Shown here: piece by piece, positions 8,084 through 15,748 of the stretch
How positions within the stretch are numbered: the first letter of the stretch is position 1
Layout of the letters: the number at the start of each line of letters is the position of its first letter
Assembly (NCBI GenBank): GCA_937930275.1
Contig: CALGLM010000156.1
Coordinates: 1-16,716, forward strand
DNA from: an uncultured Ignavibacteria bacterium
GTDB lineage: Bacteria > Bacteroidota > Ignavibacteria > Ignavibacteriales > Melioribacteraceae
DNA length: 16,716 bases
Reading direction: 5' to 3'
Translations under genes and position numbers: made by a program
Notes under the pieces: model-generated
Database searches by the model: none
The model's input: the letters and a program-made list of their open reading frames with translations, nothing else
What the model was told of the DNA's origin: nothing

Positions 8084-8902
8084 TTATTTTATTGGTTGGC
8101 TAACCTTATCACCTATATAATTTACAATAAATTCGCCGCCGTCAACGCCAATAACATTCCCCGATATCCAATCGGCTCTCGGATCACATAACAAAACAAT
8201 AGCATTTGCAATATCTTCAGGAGTAGTTAATCTTCCTCCCGGGTTTTTCATTTTTGCAGAAATCATCATTTTATCATTTAAAGGAATTTTTCTTAATGCC
8301 GGAGTATCTGTAACACCTGCCATTAATGCATTAGCAGTTATTCTCATATGTCCTAATTCAACAGCAAGCTGTCTTATGTGCGATTCCATAGCTGCTTTTG
8401 CGGCACTTACTGCTCCGTAATGGGGAATAACTGTTTGGCTTCCCGCACTCGTTAATCCAAAAATTCTTCCGCCTTCGGCAAATAAATCGTTTTGTATTAA
8501 TCCTTGTGTCCAATAAACAAGGCTATGAGCCATAACATCCAGCGTCATTACCATCTGGGCTTGAGTAATACAATCATTGGGATTTTTTGCAATATAAGGA
8601 CGTAAAGATCCAAATGCTAACGAGTGAATTAAGACATTCACTTTTTCTTCGCCTTTAAATGTTTCTTTTAATTCTTCCAAAATATCGTTACGTCTTAGTT
8701 GATCTGCTGCGTTTATATTATAAAATAAAGCTTTTTGACCTGCTTTTTCTATCTTCTTTATTAAAGCATGAACCTGAGGCATTGTTGCCAGTCTATCTAA
8801 ATGAACACCTATAATATTATAGCCGTTTTTTGCTAAAGCTAATGCGCTTGCCCCGCCAAACCCGCTTGAAGCTCCTAATACTAAAGCCCATTTTTTTTCC
8901 AT
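8084..8902 (-). CDS. SDR-family enoyl-[acyl-carrier-protein] reductase-like (FabL/FabI type)
   Basis: A 272-residue Rossmann-fold oxidoreductase. The N-terminal cofactor loop is GASSGFG (10-16), the classical SDR form found in FabL rather than the altered loop of FabI. The catalytic pair is Y162 and K169, spaced Y-x6-K as in FabI/FabL enoyl reductases and not Y-x3-K as in most SDRs. FabI-like segments DVMAHSLVYWTQ (122-133) and SAAKAAMESHIRQLAVEL (165-182) support this, as does the VDGGE end. Likely reaction: NAD(P)H-dependent reduction of trans-2-enoyl-ACP, the last step of each fatty-acid elongation cycle. It could instead be another SDR acting on acyl-CoA. The Shine-Dalgarno is AAGGTG. It sits 70 nt after dnaE with an inverted repeat in the gap, and 18 nt before the acyl-CoA dehydrogenase. 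Confidence 0.85.
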   Translation of the reverse strand: MEKKWALVLGASSGFGGASALALAKNGYNIIGVHLDRLATMPQVHALIKKIEKAGQKALFYNINAADQLRRNDILEELKETFKGEEKVNVLIHSLAFGSLRPYIAKNPNDCITQAQMVMTLDVMAHSLVYWTQGLIQNDLFAEGGRIFGLTSAGSQTVIPHYGAVSAAKAAMESHIRQLAVELGHMRITANALMAGVTDTPALRKIPLNDKMMISAKMKNPGGRLTTPEDIANAIVLLCDPRADWISGNVIGVDGGEFIVNYIGDKVSQPIK

Positions 8903-8934
8903 GTAGCACCTTTTATATTATTTATGAATATTTA

Positions 8935-8973
8935 AACTTTAAATTTACAAAAGTTTTTTTTTAATTTAAAGTT
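8935..8973. repeat. Inverted repeat in the dnaE-SDR gap
   Basis: Perfect 11-bp arms AACTTTAAATT (8935-8945) and its complement (8963-8973) around a 17-nt loop. The right arm touches the first base of the dnaE stop codon. Only one G/C pair per arm and no following T-run on the minus strand, so it is a poor terminator. It may be an mRNA-end or processing hairpin between the two genes, or chance in A+T-rich DNA. Confidence 0.4.
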
Positions 8974-11900
8974 CAACTTGTTGAAAAGCGAATACTGTCT
9001 TCTCCTAAAACTTCCAAAACCGATTTAATACAATCATCGGTTATGGCAATCCTTTTAGCCAAATAAAAATCTCTTCTTTTATCTCCTTGCAATAACGATG
9101 CATACACCGGAATATTTCCGTCATGTTTATCTAAAACTTTACTCAGTTTTTTTAATGTATCGTTATTGTGTATTGTTTCGTCAATATATAATATTACTTT
9201 TTTCGCAAGTTTATATCTTGCTTCAATTAATGAATAAACTTCATCGGCATGCAGTTTTATTCCGTCTCCTGCCGCCTCAACTCTTCCGCTTACCAAAACA
9301 GGATTTTCTTTTTCTATATATTTCCCATATACATCATATACTTTCGAAAAAGCAAGACACTCACAGCTTCCCGAAAAATCATCTATTTTAAAGAAAGCCA
9401 TTAATTTATTTGATTTATCAATTTTTGTTTTAACTTCGGTAATTACACCGCATACGTAAACATTTGTGCCGTCAGTAAAATCACCTGCTTCACCCAAACT
9501 ACCTGCAGCAAACGAATTATATTCAGTTGTATAATTTGAAAGAGGATGACTTGATAAATAAAATCCGAGTACTTCCCTTTCACGTGCAAGTTTTTCTTTT
9601 GTATCCCAAGGTTCAACATTCGGCAATTCCGGTTCTTCAAGTTCCATCTCGTCATCGCCAAACAAACTATCCATCTCTTCGTACCCCATTTTAGACGAAT
9701 TAGACGAATATTCCAGTGCAAGTTCAACTGCCGCAAAATTTTGTGCTCTACTTCCTTTTGTATCGTCAAACGCTCCGGCAAGGACCAATCCTTCCAACAC
9801 TCTTTTATTAACAATACGAGTATCAACATTTTTACAAAAATCAAATATGCTTGTAAAATTTTTGCCGTTTTCGTTTCTTGCTCTAATTATTTCTTCAACC
9901 GCATTTACACCTACGTTTTTAATTGCCGCCAATCCAAAAACAATTGTACCGTTTTCTACAACAAAATAAACCGAAGGCTTATTTACACTGGGGGTTAATA
10001 CTTTAACTTTTAATTTTCTGCAATCTTCCAAAAGTATTGAAACTTTATCGGATTTTCCAAATTCTTTAGTTAGGTTTGCAGCTAAAAACTCAGGTAAAAA
10101 ATGAGCCTTTAAATATGCCGTATGATATGCAACAATACTATATGCAACCGCATGACTTTTATTAAAACCGTAGTTTGCAAACTTATCAATATCATCAAAT
10201 ATAGCTTCTGCAATTTTATTCGGTATTCCGTTTTTTTCGGATTGTTCGAGGAATATTTTTTTCTGCTTAAGCATAGTTTCGGCATCTTTTTTCCCCATGG
10301 CACGCCTTAACAAATCCGCATCGGCAAGGGTCATTCCCGCAACTCGGTTAGCTATCTGAATCACTTGTTCCTGATAAACAATAATTCCGTATGTTTCTTT
10401 AAGTATCGGTTCTAAAAGAGGATGTAGATACTCAACTGGTTCCTTTCCGAATTTACGCGCAATAAACGAATCAATATACTCCATCGGTCCAGGACGGTAC
10501 AATGCATTCATCGCCGAAAGATCTTTTATTGAAGTAGGAACAAGGCGCTTTAAATATTCCCTCATGGGGGCACTTTCAAACTGAAATACGGCAGTAGTCT
10601 GTCCTCTTGCAAATAAATCATATGTTTCTTTATCATCAAGGGGAATTTTATCAATTTCTACGGTAATTCCTCTTGTCTGCTTGATATAATCAATTGCCTG
10701 CTGAATAATAGTTAAAGTGCTTAATCCCAAAAAGTCCATTTTTAAAAGACCCGCTTTTTCAAGCTCGTCTTTATCAAATTGGGTAACAAGCATATTATCT
10801 TCTTCTGCACGTATTAAGGGAACATAATTGCTTACATCTGCGGGTGCAATTACCACACCGGCAGCATGACGCGAGGAATTTCTATTTAAATTTTCTAATA
10901 TCCTTCCGTATTTTATTAAGTCTCTAATTACCGGATCATCACTATCTTTTACCCATTTAAGTTCCGGTACTTTATCCAATGCTTCTTGAATAGTAAATAC
11001 TTTTCCAAATTTTGTAGGTATATGTTTATTTATTCCGTTAACAGTAGGAATCGGAATTCGTAAAACTCGGGCTACGTCCTTTAAAACAGCTTTAGAAGAA
11101 AGTCTGTTAAATGCAATAATTTGACTAACAGAACTTTCCCCATACTTTTGTTTAACGTATTCTATAACGTCTGCTCTTTTATCATCCGCAAAATCTACAT
11201 CAATATCGGGCATCGATTTTCGTGAAGGATTTAAGAACCTTTCAAAAAGCAAATCATAATCAAGCGGGTTAACGTCTGTAATTCCTAACGCATATGCCAC
11301 CATGCTTCCGGCTGCGCTTCCGCGTCCCGGTCCAACTGATATACCCATTGATTTTGCGGCGTTTATAAAATCTTGAACTATTAAGAAGTAGCCGGTAAAC
11401 CCCATGCTTTTTATAGTTTCAATTTCAAATTTCAGCCTATCTACAACTTCAGGCGTAACATTTTTAATTCTTTTTTCCATTCCTTTGTAAGCGAGCTCTT
11501 CAAAGTAACCGTCGTAACCTTTATCTTTACTTTCTTCTGGAATCGGGAAAACGGGGAATAAATAACCGCCTTTTTCCATTTTGAAAGTTATTTTTTCCTC
11601 TATTTCCAAAGTGTTTTCAATGGCACCTTTATAATTTTTAAACAATTGCTTCATCTGATCGGCAGATTTAAAATATATTTCATCGGTACCGTAACGTAAT
11701 TGTCTGTAATCGGTATCAGGATTTTTATCTGCAAACAATAAAAGAATATTATGAGCAATTGCGTGCTCTTTTTCAATATAGTGTATATCGTTTGTGGCTA
11801 CCATTTTCATTCCCAATTCTTTACTTAATTTGGGAATTCCTTCCAAAATATATTTATCTTTATCTAAACCGTGATCTTGAATTTCTAAATAAAAATCATC

Positions 11901-12425
11901 ACCGAAAATTTCATTGTATCTAATAGCCATTGTTTTTGCTTCGTCGTATCTGCCGTCAACCAATAAAGCAGAAATTGGTCCGCCTATACATCCGCTTGTG
12001 CAAATTAGCCCTTCTCTATATTGTTCTAATACCTCTAAATCAATGCGCGGTTTGTAATAAAAACCTTCAACATGCCCTATTGTGCAAAGTTTTAATAAAT
12101 TTTTATAACCAATTTGATTTTTCGCCAACAAAATTATATGATAATAGTTTCTTGATTTTGTTTTGCCGGCATCTTTACCCGAATTACCTTTATCAAATCG
12201 ACTTCCGGAAGCAGTAATATAAGCTTCCATACCTATAATAGGTTTAATGCCTGCATTAGTTGCTTCCCTGTAAAATTCCGATACCCCGTACATAACACCA
12301 TGGTCTGTTAACGCCAAAGCGTGCATATTATGTTTTTTGGCAGCGGCTACTAATGCGTCTATTGAGCAAGCAGCATCTTGTAAGCTATAATGCGAGTGAT
12401 TATGTAAATGAACGAAATCTGCCAT
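8973..12425 (-). CDS. dnaE: DNA polymerase III alpha subunit
   Basis: A 1150-residue replicative polymerase of the DnaE1 type (E. coli 1160). The N-terminal PHP domain (about 1-280) keeps the metal ligands seen in active PHP domains: H8/H10 in HLHNH, D41-H42 in LTDHG, E67 in GMEAY, H96, and D213/H215 in NDIHY. The C-family polymerase core has GPGRGSAAGS (365-374), catalytic D407 and D409 in MPDIDVDF, and the third Asp D564 in KMDFLGL. A helix-hairpin-helix region follows at about 835-885, then an OB fold at about 988-1060 (VYVCGVITEVKT...VLVSGRVEA). There is no DnaQ-type exonuclease insertion as in PolC. It starts 12 nt after dut with an AGGT site and ends at TGA. It is the catalytic core for chromosome replication and is intact over its full length. 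Confidence 0.98.
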   Translation of the reverse strand: MADFVHLHNHSHYSLQDAACSIDALVAAAKKHNMHALALTDHGVMYGVSEFYREATNAGIKPIIGMEAYITASGSRFDKGNSGKDAGKTKSRNYYHIILLAKNQIGYKNLLKLCTIGHVEGFYYKPRIDLEVLEQYREGLICTSGCIGGPISALLVDGRYDEAKTMAIRYNEIFGDDFYLEIQDHGLDKDKYILEGIPKLSKELGMKMVATNDIHYIEKEHAIAHNILLLFADKNPDTDYRQLRYGTDEIYFKSADQMKQLFKNYKGAIENTLEIEEKITFKMEKGGYLFPVFPIPEESKDKGYDGYFEELAYKGMEKRIKNVTPEVVDRLKFEIETIKSMGFTGYFLIVQDFINAAKSMGISVGPGRGSAAGSMVAYALGITDVNPLDYDLLFERFLNPSRKSMPDIDVDFADDKRADVIEYVKQKYGESSVSQIIAFNRLSSKAVLKDVARVLRIPIPTVNGINKHIPTKFGKVFTIQEALDKVPELKWVKDSDDPVIRDLIKYGRILENLNRNSSRHAAGVVIAPADVSNYVPLIRAEEDNMLVTQFDKDELEKAGLLKMDFLGLSTLTIIQQAIDYIKQTRGITVEIDKIPLDDKETYDLFARGQTTAVFQFESAPMREYLKRLVPTSIKDLSAMNALYRPGPMEYIDSFIARKFGKEPVEYLHPLLEPILKETYGIIVYQEQVIQIANRVAGMTLADADLLRRAMGKKDAETMLKQKKIFLEQSEKNGIPNKIAEAIFDDIDKFANYGFNKSHAVAYSIVAYHTAYLKAHFLPEFLAANLTKEFGKSDKVSILLEDCRKLKVKVLTPSVNKPSVYFVVENGTIVFGLAAIKNVGVNAVEEIIRARNENGKNFTSIFDFCKNVDTRIVNKRVLEGLVLAGAFDDTKGSRAQNFAAVELALEYSSNSSKMGYEEMDSLFGDDEMELEEPELPNVEPWDTKEKLAREREVLGFYLSSHPLSNYTTEYNSFAAGSLGEAGDFTDGTNVYVCGVITEVKTKIDKSNKLMAFFKIDDFSGSCECLAFSKVYDVYGKYIEKENPVLVSGRVEAAGDGIKLHADEVYSLIEARYKLAKKVILYIDETIHNNDTLKKLSKVLDKHDGNIPVYASLLQGDKRRDFYLAKRIAITDDCIKSVLEVLGEDSIRFSTS

Positions 12426-12437
12426 TTTATTTACCTA

Positions 12438-12893
12438 TTAATTTTTACCTGTATGACCAAATCCGCCTTTTCCTCTTTTACTTTTGGAAATTTTTTCGGT
12501 GGTTTCCCACTTAGCGTAACTCACTTTACTTAATATTAATTGGGCAATTCTATCCCCTCGTCTAATAACAAAATCTTGAGTGCCGAAATTAAATAAAATT
12601 ATCTTAATCTCTCCTCTATAATCCGAATCAATTGTTCCCGGAGCATTTAATATTCCTATTCCGTTTCGTGCTGCCAAACCGCTTCTTCCCCTTACTTGTA
12701 TCTCATAACCTTTGGGAATTTCTACACTTAAATTTGTAGGAACTAAACCAAAACTACCGCTTTTTATAACAAATTCATCATCAATAGCAGCACGTATATC
12801 CATTCCGCTTGCCCCTTCGGTTTCATATTCGGGTAAAGGAATGTCGTTGTATTGATCAGAAATTTTTTTTACTTTAATTGAAATTTTTTGCAT
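12438..12893 (-). CDS. dut: Deoxyuridine 5'-triphosphate nucleotidohydrolase (dUTPase)
   Basis: A 151-residue trimeric dUTPase that hydrolyses dUTP to dUMP and pyrophosphate, keeping uracil out of DNA and supplying dUMP for dTMP. All five family motifs are present in order: SGMDIRA (29-35), RGRSGLAARNGI (68-79), GTIDSDYRGE (86-95, with D89 as the catalytic Asp of the beta-hairpin), RGDRIAQLI (112-120) and RGKGGFGHTG (140-149, the C-terminal arm that closes over the substrate). Length matches the E. coli enzyme. It lies 8 nt after the flippase and 12 nt before dnaE, a sensible pairing with the replicative polymerase. The Shine-Dalgarno (GAAGG) is inside the end of the flippase gene and rather far (about 11-12 nt) from the ATG, so translation may be partly coupled. 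Confidence 0.97.
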   Translation of the reverse strand: MQKISIKVKKISDQYNDIPLPEYETEGASGMDIRAAIDDEFVIKSGSFGLVPTNLSVEIPKGYEIQVRGRSGLAARNGIGILNAPGTIDSDYRGEIKIILFNFGTQDFVIRRGDRIAQLILSKVSYAKWETTEKISKSKRGKGGFGHTGKN

Positions 12894-12901
12894 AAAACTT
12901 T

Positions 12902-14365
12902 TTACCTTCTTCTTAAAACGACCCTTTTTGCAACTTGCATGTCACTTTTATTAATAACGCGTAAAACAAATAGCATTGCAAAAAAAGCAAATAACAAAAT
13001 AAATTTATTTAAATAAGTTAATAAATTGTTATAGTAAAAATAATAATAAACTACCGAAGTAACTAAAATAAGACCAATAATCTTTAATACTTTTCCCAAT
13101 TCATAGTTAATTTTATAAAATTTTTGCGATACAAAATATAAACTTACACACATAGATAAATAACTAAATAAAGTTGCATATGCTGCACCGGTTAAGCTAA
13201 AATAAGGGATTAGGACAATATTTGCAACAACATTAATAGCTGCACCTAAAAGCGTAACATAGGGCAAATATTTTGTTTTCTCTTCAATATAAATTCCGGC
13301 GTTAAAATTTACATACATTCCGTGAAATATATAAGAAAGTAAAATTATCGGAACAATTGATAATCCGCTCCAAAAAGGTTCGGCAATCAAATTGCTATGA
13401 GCTCCTATCTTTAACTTAGCAAAATTATCGACAAATAACGTAACAAAAACCCAAATTATACTGGCGGCTAATACAAACAAAGTTAATATTTTTGCAAATA
13501 TCTCTTTTGCGTCTTTTTCTTTTGCATTTAATAAAAAAAATGGCTGCCATGCGTATTGAAACATATTTACAAATAACATCATAAATATGCCTAATTTGTA
13601 ATTTGCGGTATATATACCAACAGTAGCATCGTTTGTCATTGCAGTTAATATAGGTCTATCTATTACTTGAACTATTGTAGCGGAAATGCTTGCAGGTAAA
13701 TAAGGCATACCAAATTTCAGCATTCTTTTAAGCTCTTCTTTATCAATCGTAAATTTTAAGTTTTTTAGTATTTCCGGAAGTAACATCAAAAAAGTAACAA
13801 ACGAAGCAATTAAATTACTTAAAAATATAGCTTCTATTCCGTACTTTAATTTTATTATAAATACAAGGATCAACAAAATATTAAGAATAATGAATGTCAT
13901 TTTAATAAATGCAAATTTTCCGGCTTTACGTTGTAATCTTAAATTTGCAAACGGAACTAAAACCAAAGTATCAAAAAATAAAATTAAAACGACATATAAT
14001 ATTAAATAATTATATTTTTCCGGCACTTGCATTAAAAAGATAAAGGGGGTTTTAAATATTAAAATTATTGCGCTAAGCAATAACGAAGTCCCTAATACAA
14101 ACAAATAAGAAGTTGAAAAAACATCTTTCTTTTTACCGGGTTCGGATACGGATGAATACTTTAAAAATGCAGCGTCCATTCCGTAAATATAAACAATATT
14201 TAAAAACGCTATATATGCATAAATATTACTATAAATTCCGAAATCGGCTTCGCTTAAATAATGGGTATAAAACGGAACCAGTATAAAAGCTAAAAACCGC
14301 CCTATTATAGTACTTATACCATAAACGGCGGTATCTTTAAATAATTCTTTTATTTTAGCAAGCAT
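12902..14365 (-). CDS. Polysaccharide/oligosaccharide flippase (Wzx/MOP family)
   Basis: A 487-residue inner-membrane protein with about 14 hydrophobic segments (near 12-32, 45-62, 84-104, 117-137, 152-172, 178-198, 220-240, 250-272, 293-313, 332-352, 366-386, 390-412, 427-444, 453-470). The N-terminal KDTAVYGISTIIGRFLAFIL and the LSEADFGIYSN segment are characteristic of polysaccharide_synt/MOP exporters that flip undecaprenyl-linked sugar units to the periplasmic face. The C-terminus is basic (RRR). It could serve O-antigen, exopolysaccharide or another lipid-linked precursor; MurJ is less likely from the sequence feel. It sits 7 nt after the thioesterase and 8 nt before dut, in the same run as a sugar transferase-like gene. 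The ribosome site AAGGA overlaps the end of the upstream gene. Confidence 0.9.
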   Translation of the reverse strand: MLAKIKELFKDTAVYGISTIIGRFLAFILVPFYTHYLSEADFGIYSNIYAYIAFLNIVYIYGMDAAFLKYSSVSEPGKKKDVFSTSYLFVLGTSLLLSAIILIFKTPFIFLMQVPEKYNYLILYVVLILFFDTLVLVPFANLRLQRKAGKFAFIKMTFIILNILLILVFIIKLKYGIEAIFLSNLIASFVTFLMLLPEILKNLKFTIDKEELKRMLKFGMPYLPASISATIVQVIDRPILTAMTNDATVGIYTANYKLGIFMMLFVNMFQYAWQPFFLLNAKEKDAKEIFAKILTLFVLAASIIWVFVTLFVDNFAKLKIGAHSNLIAEPFWSGLSIVPIILLSYIFHGMYVNFNAGIYIEEKTKYLPYVTLLGAAINVVANIVLIPYFSLTGAAYATLFSYLSMCVSLYFVSQKFYKINYELGKVLKIIGLILVTSVVYYYFYYNNLLTYLNKFILLFAFFAMLFVLRVINKSDMQVAKRVVLRRR

Positions 14366-14372
14366 TTAAGTT

Positions 14373-14786
14373 TTATTCCTTAAAAAAAGGGGCTAAAGTA
14401 TCAATATATACTTTTGGAGGTCTTGTTGCTTTTTTGGTATCTTTATTTATAAAAATATGTTCCGTATATCCGGTACACAATAATTCACCGGTTTCATGTC
14501 TTCGTATATTGTATTCTATTTTAACTTTTGCACTATATAGTATTTTATTAACTGCTTCAATCTCAAGCAAATCATCATATACCGCAGCATTAATATATTT
14601 TACGTTCGCTTCTAATAATGGCAATTGATAGCCGCTTTCTTCAATAACCTTATACGGCAACCCTATTGAACGCAAAAGTTCCGTTCTACCTACTTCAAAA
14701 TATTCCAAATATTTTCCGTTATACACAAACTGCATTTTATCCGTATCTGCATATCTAACGCGAATTAAAGTTTTATAGCTAATCAT
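14373..14786 (-). CDS. Acyl-CoA thioesterase, YbgC/4-hydroxybenzoyl-CoA thioesterase family
   Basis: A 137-residue single hot-dog-fold protein, the usual length of the family. The active-site block RYADTDKMQFVYNGKY (11-26) carries the conserved catalytic Asp (D16, equivalent to the second Asp of the DTD in YbgC) and is followed by the long helix LEYFEVGRTELLRS. The His found after VVY in E. coli YbgC is Asn here (N23). Expected reaction: hydrolysis of an acyl-CoA or acyl-ACP thioester in the cytoplasm; the chain length is unknown. It begins only 2 nt after the accA stop, so translation is probably coupled, and ends 7 nt before the flippase. In many bacteria ybgC lies with tol-pal; here it stands with accA, which suggests a role in acyl-chain metabolism. 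Confidence 0.92.
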   Translation of the reverse strand: MISYKTLIRVRYADTDKMQFVYNGKYLEYFEVGRTELLRSIGLPYKVIEESGYQLPLLEANVKYINAAVYDDLLEIEAVNKILYSAKVKIEYNIRRHETGELLCTGYTEHIFINKDTKKATRPPKVYIDTLAPFFKE

Positions 14787-15249
14787 ATCTATTCTTCAAA
14801 AACTCCGATTTTACCAAATTTTTCAATTCTGTTTTGCACTAATTTATCAGGTTTAATTTTTTGCAATTTCGTTAGCTCTTCCGATAAAATATTCTTTAAT
14901 GTTTCTGCTATTTCTTTTGGATTAGTATGAGCTCCCCCCAACGGTTCGGGCACTATTCTATCAATTATATGCTGCTTTAACAAATCTTTTGGGGTTAACT
15001 TAAGCACTTCGGCAGCTTGTTCTTTATAATCCCAGCTTCTCCATAAAATGGATGAACATGATTCAGGGCTTATTACCGAGTACCAAGTATTTTCCAACAT
15101 CAAAATTCTATCACCCACACCAATTCCTAATGCTCCTCCGCTTGCACCTTCGCCTATTATTACAACTATTATAGGTACTTTTAATTTACTCATCTCAAAT
15201 AAATTGCGTGCAATTGCCTCAGCCTGTCCGTTTTGTTCAGCTTACAAAC

Positions 15250-15265
15250 CCGGGTAAGCACCCGG
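15250..15265. repeat. GC-rich hairpin next to the accA stop
   Basis: CCGGGT (15250-15255) and ACCCGG (15260-15265) with a 4-nt loop. In the mRNA it lies 5 nt before (5' of) the in-frame TAA. It follows from the codons of the repeated Pro-Gly in PGAYPG, so it is probably not regulatory, but a stable GC hairpin here could favour a sequencing or copying error. Confidence 0.4.
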
Positions 15266-15577
15266 AGTATCAATAAAAGTAATAACAGGTAAATTAAATT
15301 TTTCGGCTAACTTCATTAATCGGAATGCTTTACGGTAACCTTCAGGATTAGCCATTCCAAAATTTCTATAAATATTAGATTTTGTATCTCTTCCTTTTTG
15401 ATGACCTATAACCATTACTTTTTTGCCGTCTATAGTAGCAAATCCGCCTATTATTGCTTTATCGTCTTTATATAATCTATCACCGTGTAATTCAATAAAA
15501 TCCTCAGTCATATGAAATATATAATCTAAAGTATACGGTCTTTCAGCGTGTCTGGCTAACTGAACAACTTGCCACCT

Positions 15578-15601
15578 CGTCAAATTTCCGTAAATTTGAC
15601 G
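15578..15601. repeat. Perfect 10-bp hairpin inside accA
   Basis: CGTCAAATTT (15578-15587) and its exact complement (15592-15601) with a 4-nt loop, covering accA codons for RQIYGNLT (47-54), about 140 nt into the gene. It would form a tight stem in the transcript. No regulator is indicated. Confidence 0.4.
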
Positions 15602-15748
15602 TTTAAGTTTAACTACTTTTTGTTCCAAGCTTTTTATTTCATCAGAAATATCTAAACTATTTTGATATTTCTTCATTTCTTCAATTTTATTTTCAAGCTC
15701 AACTATCGGTTTTTCAAATTCCAAAACAGTTTTTGCCATTTATAACTC

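Larger units (their letters stand above)
14789..15739 (-). pseudogene. accA: Acetyl-CoA carboxylase carboxyltransferase alpha subunit, interrupted by an in-frame TAA
   Basis: The frame encodes a 316-codon AccA (E. coli 319) except that codon 166 is TAA (15242-15244). Upstream of it: an N-terminal coiled-coil-like segment (about 9-50), [21 protein letters not shown], then the crotonase-fold domain up to [11 protein letters not shown]. Downstream, in the same frame: [33 protein letters not shown] and the normal C-terminus. Both halves are in phase (no indel) and well conserved. The family normally has Gly or Glu at the stop position, so a single G-to-T change of GAA would explain it. AccA with AccD moves the carboxyl group from biotin to acetyl-CoA, the committed step of fatty-acid synthesis, and is normally essential; a real loss is therefore surprising and a base-call or damage error is likely. 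Start ATG 15737-15739 has AGGAG 7 nt upstream. The internal ATG at 15193 has no ribosome site. Confidence 0.93.

Noticed and set aside
8935..8973. Rho-independent terminator between dnaE and the SDR gene
   Set aside because: The arms have one G/C pair each, the loop is 17 nt, and no T-run follows on the minus strand.
9098..12217. Several plus-strand and alternate-frame open frames of 60-133 codons within dnaE
   Set aside because: They overlap a fully conserved polymerase gene, have no recognisable domains and no ribosome sites; they are shadows of it.
14789..15193. Separate gene starting at the internal ATG of accA
   Set aside because: It is in phase with the upstream half, has no ribosome-binding site, and lacks the 16 conserved residues between the TAA and the ATG.
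15242..15244. Alternative genetic code reading TAA as an amino acid
   Set aside because: Most other genes here, including trxA, dut and the TonB receptor, end at TAA in the right place for their family.
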